A stretch of DNA of 28,365 nucleotides from an uncultured Bacillaceae bacterium (GTDB lineage Bacteria > Bacillota > Bacilli > Bacillales > Alkalibacillaceae): the NCBI GenBank assembly GCA_937958375.1, contig CALGNY010000194.1, positions 1 through 28,365 of the forward strand, read 5' to 3'. The notes under the pieces were generated by a model. The model searched no databases. It saw only the letters and a program-made list of their open reading frames with translations, and was not told where the DNA came from. Positions 25,130-28,365 of the stretch are shown piece by piece. The position numbers and the translations under genes are program-made. Numbering within the stretch: position 1 is the stretch's first letter; each line of letters starts with the position of its first letter.

Positions 25130-25264
25130 TTAAGATCCGACGACCTGGAAGATCGTTCCGATAAAGAAAATAATGAAGAAGAATAAGAATGAAAAACCAA
25201 AACCTTTGATTGAATCAACGACATCATTGTTTTTTGATTGAACTTCTTGTTCGAATTCGTTCAC
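25130..25264 (-). CDS. YqzM family small membrane protein
   Basis: 44-residue single-pass membrane protein of unknown function. The translation begins MNEFEQEVQSKNNDVVDS, then KGFGFSFLFFFIIFFIGTIF forms the membrane helix, ending QVVGS. The sequence pattern and the location between comEC and holA match YqzM of B. subtilis, also 44 residues. The GTG start at 25264 is chosen over an ATG at 25270 because AGGAGGG touches the ATG but sits about 7 bases before the GTG. It is transcribed opposite to its neighbours. Confidence 0.87.
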   Translation of the reverse strand: MNEFEQEVQSKNNDVVDSIKGFGFSFLFFFIIFFIGTIFQVVGS

Positions 25265-25288
25265 GTTCATCCCTCCTGCATCATATAC

Positions 25289-25318
25289 AGTATACTGGTT
25301 TCCTTCAGATGAAGTCCA
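25289..25318 (-). promoter_or_regulatory. Candidate promoter of yqzM
   Basis: On the minus strand, TGGACT (25313-25318), 18-base spacer, TATACT (25289-25294), 25 bases before the GTG. Both match SigA only moderately, and the same bases form a plus-strand hairpin, so the assignment is tentative. Confidence 0.35.
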
Positions 25319-25327
25319 GTATTTTTT
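25292..25327 (+). terminator. Terminator-like hairpin upstream of holA, first of three
   Basis: ATACTGG (25292-25298) pairs with CCAGTAT (25316-25322), with inner TTC/GAA pairs, followed directly by a T run. It looks like an intrinsic terminator for plus-strand transcription, though comEC is already closed by an earlier terminator. Confidence 0.5.
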
Positions 25328-25415
25328 CTGAATTTCATCATTTTTTCACATATATTTTGCTAAGACTTGTCAGCTATATTCACTGAAAGAACTTCACAAA
25401 ATAAGTATACCATCC

Positions 25416-25462
25416 AACGCCGCCAAAGACAAAAATACCCGGGATTTTGTCTTTCTGGCGTT
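25416..25462. other. Long imperfect hairpin upstream of holA
   Basis: AACGCC (25416-25421) pairs with GGCGTT (25457-25462), and AAAGACAAAAAT (25425-25436) pairs with ATTTTGTCTTT (25444-25454), around the loop ACCCGGG. No T tract follows. It could belong to a leader RNA or a small RNA. Confidence 0.5.
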
Positions 25463-25472
25463 TATATAGATT

Positions 25473-25508
25473 GGGGGTGTCAGTATCGGCACCCCCTCTA
25501 ACTTTTTT
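25473..25508 (+). terminator. Terminator-like GC-rich hairpin just upstream of holA
   Basis: GGGGGTG (25473-25479) pairs with CACCCCC (25490-25496), followed by TCTAAC and a T6 run. No gene upstream on the plus strand obviously needs it. Together with the two hairpins before it, it fills the 300-bp gap between yqzM and holA, where I see no gene. Confidence 0.6.
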
Positions 25509-25565
25509 ATTGTCAATCACAATCATCCGGTATACGATATGAAGAGAAGGGGATGAAACAGTGAG

Positions 25566-26588
25566 ATGCATGCTCGTGAATTTTTGAAAATGCCAAAAAA
25601 TAAAGCAAAAACTGCCGTGTATTTATTATATGGTGAAGAAACATATTATATTCAAAAAGTCCGTGAGAAAATTATCGACCTTTGGGATCAAGAAAGTGAT
25701 TATCAAGTTTTTGACTTAGAAACAATGCCGATTCAAGAAGCCATCCACGATGCCGAAACCTTTCCGTTTTTCAGTGAACAGAAAATCGTTGCCGTCAATC
25801 GGGCTCATTTTCTGACAGGACAAGTACATAAAGGCGATGTGGAGCATGACCTTGACCAGTTGATCAATTATGTAAAAAATCCTGTTGATTTCACCGCGTT
25901 TATTTTGATTGCTCCATATCCGAAGTTGGACCAACGAAAAAAAGTGACGAAAGCAGTCAAGGACAACAGTTTGGTCATCGATTGCTCATCACCAAAGCTA
26001 TATGATATGAAAGATACAATCCAACCGATGGCGGCTGATAAAGGATTAAAATTGCCTGATGAAGTCGTCGATTTGTTGTTGGAGCGGATCGGGGAGCATG
26101 TGGAGGCACTCGAGCAGGAACTGGAAAAGTTAGCGCTTTATGCGCAAGATGGACAAATCGATTTGAAGCAAGCCGAAAAATTGGTTTCGACGCATGCCGA
26201 AACGAGCACCTTTTCGTTAATTGATTCACTCACAGAGGGAGATTTGGGCAAGTCGCTCTCTGCATTAAAAGAATTCCGGAAGCGAAACGAAGAGCCGATT
26301 GCTTTGCTGGCATTGTTGGTATCACAAATCCGTTTAATTCTACAGTGCAAGTTATTGAAAAAAGCGAATTATCAACAGCAGCAAATCGCCAAACAATTGA
26401 AGGTTCACCCATATGCAGTGAAAATGGCCTTTAAACGTGAAAGAAAGTTTGATGAGAATCAATTGAAACAGATGATCATCGATGCGGCCCAATGTGATGA
26501 GCAGATGAAGACCGGCCAGATGGATAAGTGGCTGGCATTGGAGATGTTTATGGAAAAAGCCGGACGTATGAAAACGACCGTTTCGTAA
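25566..26588 (+). CDS. holA: DNA polymerase III subunit delta
   Basis: Clamp-loader subunit that opens the beta sliding clamp. At 340 residues it is near the family norm. The N-terminal AAA+-like fold begins AVYLLYGEETYYIQKVREKI, where the degenerate nucleotide loop is typical of delta. It continues AETFPFFSEQKIVAVNRAHFL and the C-terminal collar KQLKVHPYAVKMAFKRERKF. The start ATG is preceded by AAGGGGAT at rather long spacing (about 12 bases); no better in-frame start exists. It is convergent with rpsT and shares a bidirectional terminator with it. Confidence 0.94.
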   Translation: MHAREFLKMPKNKAKTAVYLLYGEETYYIQKVREKIIDLWDQESDYQVFDLETMPIQEAIHDAETFPFFSEQKIVAVNRAHFLTGQVHKGDVEHDLDQLINYVKNPVDFTAFILIAPYPKLDQRKKVTKAVKDNSLVIDCSSPKLYDMKDTIQPMAADKGLKLPDEVVDLLLERIGEHVEALEQELEKLALYAQDGQIDLKQAEKLVSTHAETSTFSLIDSLTEGDLGKSLSALKEFRKRNEEPIALLALLVSQIRLILQCKLLKKANYQQQQIAKQLKVHPYAVKMAFKRERKFDENQLKQMIIDAAQCDEQMKTGQMDKWLALEMFMEKAGRMKTTVS

Positions 26589-26589
26589 T

Positions 26590-26645
26590 AAAAAAGAGCT
26601 GATGTTCAAGCACTCGAGTATAGCTTGAAGACCAGCTCTTTTTTT
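26590..26645. terminator. Bidirectional terminator between holA and rpsT
   Basis: The outer stem AAAAAGAGCTG (26591-26601) pairs with CAGCTCTTTTT (26633-26643), and an inner stem TTCAAGC/GCTTGAA stacks inside. T runs lie on both strands. Confidence 0.9.
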
Positions 26646-26647
26646 GT

Positions 26648-26911
26648 TTAGTTCAATTCGTTCACTTTTTTCATGAGTTTGCTTTTTTTACGATTCGCAT
26701 TATTGGAATGAAGGATTCCTCTTTGTTGCGCTTTATCGATTTTCTTCGTTGCAGAAACCAATGCTGCTTTCGCTTCATCGACATTGTTCTCACGTACATG
26801 ATTTTCAACATTTCGGATTGCAGTACGCATATCAGTTTTAACGGTTTGATTTCCAGTACGTTTGTCAGTATTTACACGAATTCGCTTTTTAGAACTTTTT
26901 GTGTTCGCCAT
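26648..26911 (-). CDS. rpsT: 30S ribosomal protein S20
   Basis: 87-residue, very basic primary 16S rRNA-binding protein of the small subunit. It begins MANTKSSKKRIRVNTDKRT, with the family features RTAIRNVE and the C-terminal AQQRGILHSNNANRKKSKLMKKV. CAGGAGGTGA lies immediately upstream, a near-perfect ribosome binding site. It is a single-gene unit with its own promoter and a terminator shared with holA; the holA-rpsT-gpr order matches B. subtilis. Confidence 0.98.
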   Translation of the reverse strand: MANTKSSKKRIRVNTDKRTGNQTVKTDMRTAIRNVENHVRENNVDEAKAALVSATKKIDKAQQRGILHSNNANRKKSKLMKKVNELN

Positions 26912-26933
26912 ATTTATTCACCTCCTGATGAAA

Positions 26934-26957
26934 TGTCCAATGAACTTTATTTGGACA
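26934..26957 (-). promoter_or_regulatory. 5' leader hairpin of rpsT mRNA
   Basis: On the minus strand a perfect 7-bp stem (26951-26957 with 26934-26940) and a 10-base loop lie at the expected transcript 5' end and just upstream of the ribosome binding site. It may stabilise the mRNA or take part in S20 autoregulation; both are inferences. Confidence 0.45.
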
Positions 26958-26963
26958 AGAGTT

Positions 26964-26992
26964 ATTGTACCAAAGCTTGTCTTCGTTTTCAA
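26964..26992 (-). promoter_or_regulatory. Strong SigA promoter of rpsT
   Basis: On the minus strand, TTGAAA (26987-26992), 17-base spacer, TACAAT (26964-26969). Each hexamer matches 5 of 6. The predicted start near 26957 coincides with the base of the leader hairpin. Confidence 0.75.
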
Positions 26993-27076
26993 TAAAATCC
27001 TGTCAAGATTGAACGCTTGTCGTTTATTTTTTTAGATTTAGAACAGACTAACAGAAGGATTGGAGGGATTAAGGTT

Positions 27077-28162
27077 ATGAATCAATTCGAACCAAGAACG
27101 GATTTGGCAGTAGAAGCAAAAGAAATGTTTATTGAAAAAAATCCAGATAAGAAGCATGAGCTGGATGGCATCATTATTCGTGAATATCAAAAGGATGATT
27201 GGAAGTTAACCCGTGTCGAAATTGATGAGGAAGGCAGTAAACGTGTAGGCAAGAGTCCTGGAGAATATGTCACCATCGAATCCCAGAAAATCAGAGACCT
27301 GCAATCGGATTTTCTGAAACAAATCAGTCAGGCACTGGGTGCTGAATTGAATCGGTTAATCGAAAAACATCACATTCCGAAAGACGCCCGTTGTTTGGTC
27401 GTAGGTCTTGGAAATGAGTACATTACACCAGATGCACTCGGTCCCAGAGCCGTTAATAAAACGTATGTGAATTCGCATTTATTCAAACTGCAACCAGAGT
27501 CGGTTGGCGAAGGTTTTCGTTCGATTTCTGCATTTACGCCAGGCGTGATGGGAATGACAGGAATTGAAACAAGTGACATGATTTTTGGAATCACTAAGCA
27601 ATTCAATCCAGATTTTGTGATCGTAATCGATGCACTGGCTGCTAGAGGAATTGAGCGGGTGAACGCCACGATTCAATTATCCGATACAGGGATCAATCCT
27701 GGTTCTGGAGTCGGCAACAACCGAAAAGAAATCAGTGAGGCCACGCTGAAGATACCCGTTTTTTCGATTGGCATTCCTACCGTCGTCGATGCCGCAACGA
27801 TTACAAGTGACACGATTGACTATATGTTGAAGCATTTCGGAAAAGAAATCTCAGAACAAGGGAAAGCCAGTAAAGCGTTAACCCCTGCAGGGATGACTTT
27901 CGGAAAACGGAAGAAACTTACGGAAGAAGACTTGCCTGACCGAGAAACAAGAGAGAAGTTTATGGGTGTGGTCGGTGCGTTGACCGAAGAGGAAAAAAGA
28001 TTATTGATCCAAGAAGTGCTTCACCCAATTGGTCATAATTTAATGGTCACACCGAAAGAAGTTGATGAAGTCATTGAGGAGTTAAGTCAAGTCATAGCTA
28101 GTGGACTGAACCAAGGGCTTCATGAATCCATCGACCTTTCAAATGCACACGATTATTTATAA
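27077..28162 (+). CDS. gpr: Spore germination protease GPR
   Basis: Aspartate-type protease that degrades small acid-soluble spore proteins when spores germinate. It is made as a zymogen in the forespore. The 361-residue product has a short pro-segment before RTDLAVEAKEMF (the RTDLA region matches the known processing area). Core motifs are CLVVGLGNEYITPDALGPRAV, FTPGVMGMTGIET and VIVIDALAARGIERVNATIQLSDTGINPGSGVGN, all characteristic. The ATG at 27077 is preferred because GGAGGG lies 9 bases upstream, whereas the in-frame start at 27017 has no support. No convincing SigG promoter was recognised. The usual next gene, spoIIP, is not seen within the window. Confidence 0.96.
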   Translation: MNQFEPRTDLAVEAKEMFIEKNPDKKHELDGIIIREYQKDDWKLTRVEIDEEGSKRVGKSPGEYVTIESQKIRDLQSDFLKQISQALGAELNRLIEKHHIPKDARCLVVGLGNEYITPDALGPRAVNKTYVNSHLFKLQPESVGEGFRSISAFTPGVMGMTGIETSDMIFGITKQFNPDFVIVIDALAARGIERVNATIQLSDTGINPGSGVGNNRKEISEATLKIPVFSIGIPTVVDAATITSDTIDYMLKHFGKEISEQGKASKALTPAGMTFGKRKKLTEEDLPDRETREKFMGVVGALTEEEKRLLIQEVLHPIGHNLMVTPKEVDEVIEELSQVIASGLNQGLHESIDLSNAHDYL

Positions 28163-28179
28163 GTCGGCCGGACATTAAG

Positions 28180-28209
28180 TTTGATCCTGGCAAGGATTCT
28201 TAGTTTTTT
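28180..28209 (+). terminator. Weak candidate terminator after gpr
   Basis: ATCCT (28184-28188) and AGGAT (28193-28197) form a short stem with a 4-base loop, followed by TCTTAG and a T6 run. The stem is short, so termination may be incomplete. Confidence 0.4.
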
Positions 28210-28227
28210 GCCTTCAAGTTTAATCAG

Positions 28228-28271
28228 AAATACCTTCATTTAAATGTGTATTTTAATGAGGGTATTTTTTT
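28228..28271 (+). terminator. AT-rich hairpin with T run, covering a ribosome binding site
   Basis: AAATACCTTCATT (28228-28240) pairs almost fully with AATGAGGGTATTT (28255-28267), followed by T4. It may end gpr transcription. Its right arm also contains GAGGGT, 8 bases before an ATG at 28272, so it could instead control translation of the next gene. Confidence 0.55.
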
Positions 28272-28365
28272 ATGAATAAATTTATCATTTATCAAGGGTA
28301 CATAAATTGTGTAATGGACAATTCCTACTTCTATTGGAATACAGAGCTTCATTTAGTCTTGGCGG
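28272..28365 (+). CDS. Possible 5' end of an unidentified gene (partial, runs off the window)
   Basis: Open frame from ATG at 28272 to the window end, 31 codons. It begins MNKFIIYQGYINCVMDNSYF and continues YWNTELHLVLA. A GAGGGT ribosome binding site lies 8 bases upstream. The YWNTELHLVLA stretch is loosely reminiscent of the start of the sugar-binding cupin domain in AraC-type regulators, but this is a guess from very few residues. It does not resemble spoIIP, which follows gpr in B. subtilis. Confidence 0.4.
   Translation, partial: MNKFIIYQGYINCVMDNSYFYWNTELHLVLA

Noticed and set aside
28178..28191. AGTTTGATCCTGGC, a 14-base match to the conserved 5' region of 16S rRNA
   Set aside because: The match stops abruptly and the following bases do not continue as 16S rRNA; it is part of a small hairpin after gpr. 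Taken as coincidence.

Overview
The window is ordinary-looking chromosome of an endospore-forming, competence-gene-carrying Bacillaceae. Evidence is sigK, sda, gpr, comER-comEA-comEB-comEC and a gene order that closely follows the Bacillus subtilis alaS-mtnN and sda-gpr neighbourhoods. A large multisubunit Mrp Na+/H+ antiporter operon and several acidic proteins fit a salt- or alkali-tolerant member, but this is an inference. Sequence alone does not fix genus or species. No tRNA, rRNA, IS element, prophage or CRISPR array was seen.

Region 1 (1-8.6 kb, plus strand) holds alaS, ireB-like yrzL, ruvX, yrzB, then mltG, trmR (yrrM), udk, greA, yrrS and mtnN. Relative to B. subtilis, yrrN-yrrO (trhP1/trhP2), pbpI, yrrT and the mcc genes are missing from this stretch. 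A bidirectional terminator, whose arm is also the 3' end of sigK, separates mtnN from the next block.

Region 2 (8.6-15.0 kb, minus strand) holds an intact sigK (not split by a skin element), then an mrpACDEFG operon that lacks mrpB, then the checkpoint gene sda. The sda promoter carries four DnaA-box-like 9-mers exactly 11 bp apart, plus a consensus box upstream. Between sda and yqeG lies a roughly 0.6 kb gene-free stretch with a 52-bp tandem repeat.

Region 3 (15.6-28.4 kb) is the long conserved run yqeG-yqeH-aroE-yhbY-nadD-yqeK-rsfS-yqeM (tightly coupled, plus strand), comER (minus), comEA-comEB-comEC (plus), tiny yqzM (minus), holA (plus), rpsT (minus) and gpr (plus). The window ends in the first codons of an unidentified gene.

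Functionally the window combines translation and ribosome assembly (alaS, trmR, yqeH, yhbY, rsfS, rpsT), NAD, shikimate and nucleotide metabolism, cell-wall synthesis (mltG), ion homeostasis (mrp), DNA uptake (comE) and sporulation or germination (sda, sigK, gpr). I found no clear new multi-gene system. The most notable signals are the phased DnaA boxes at sda, the mrp operon without mrpB, the 52-bp repeat, a dyad over the mrp promoter, and a stack of hairpins before holA.
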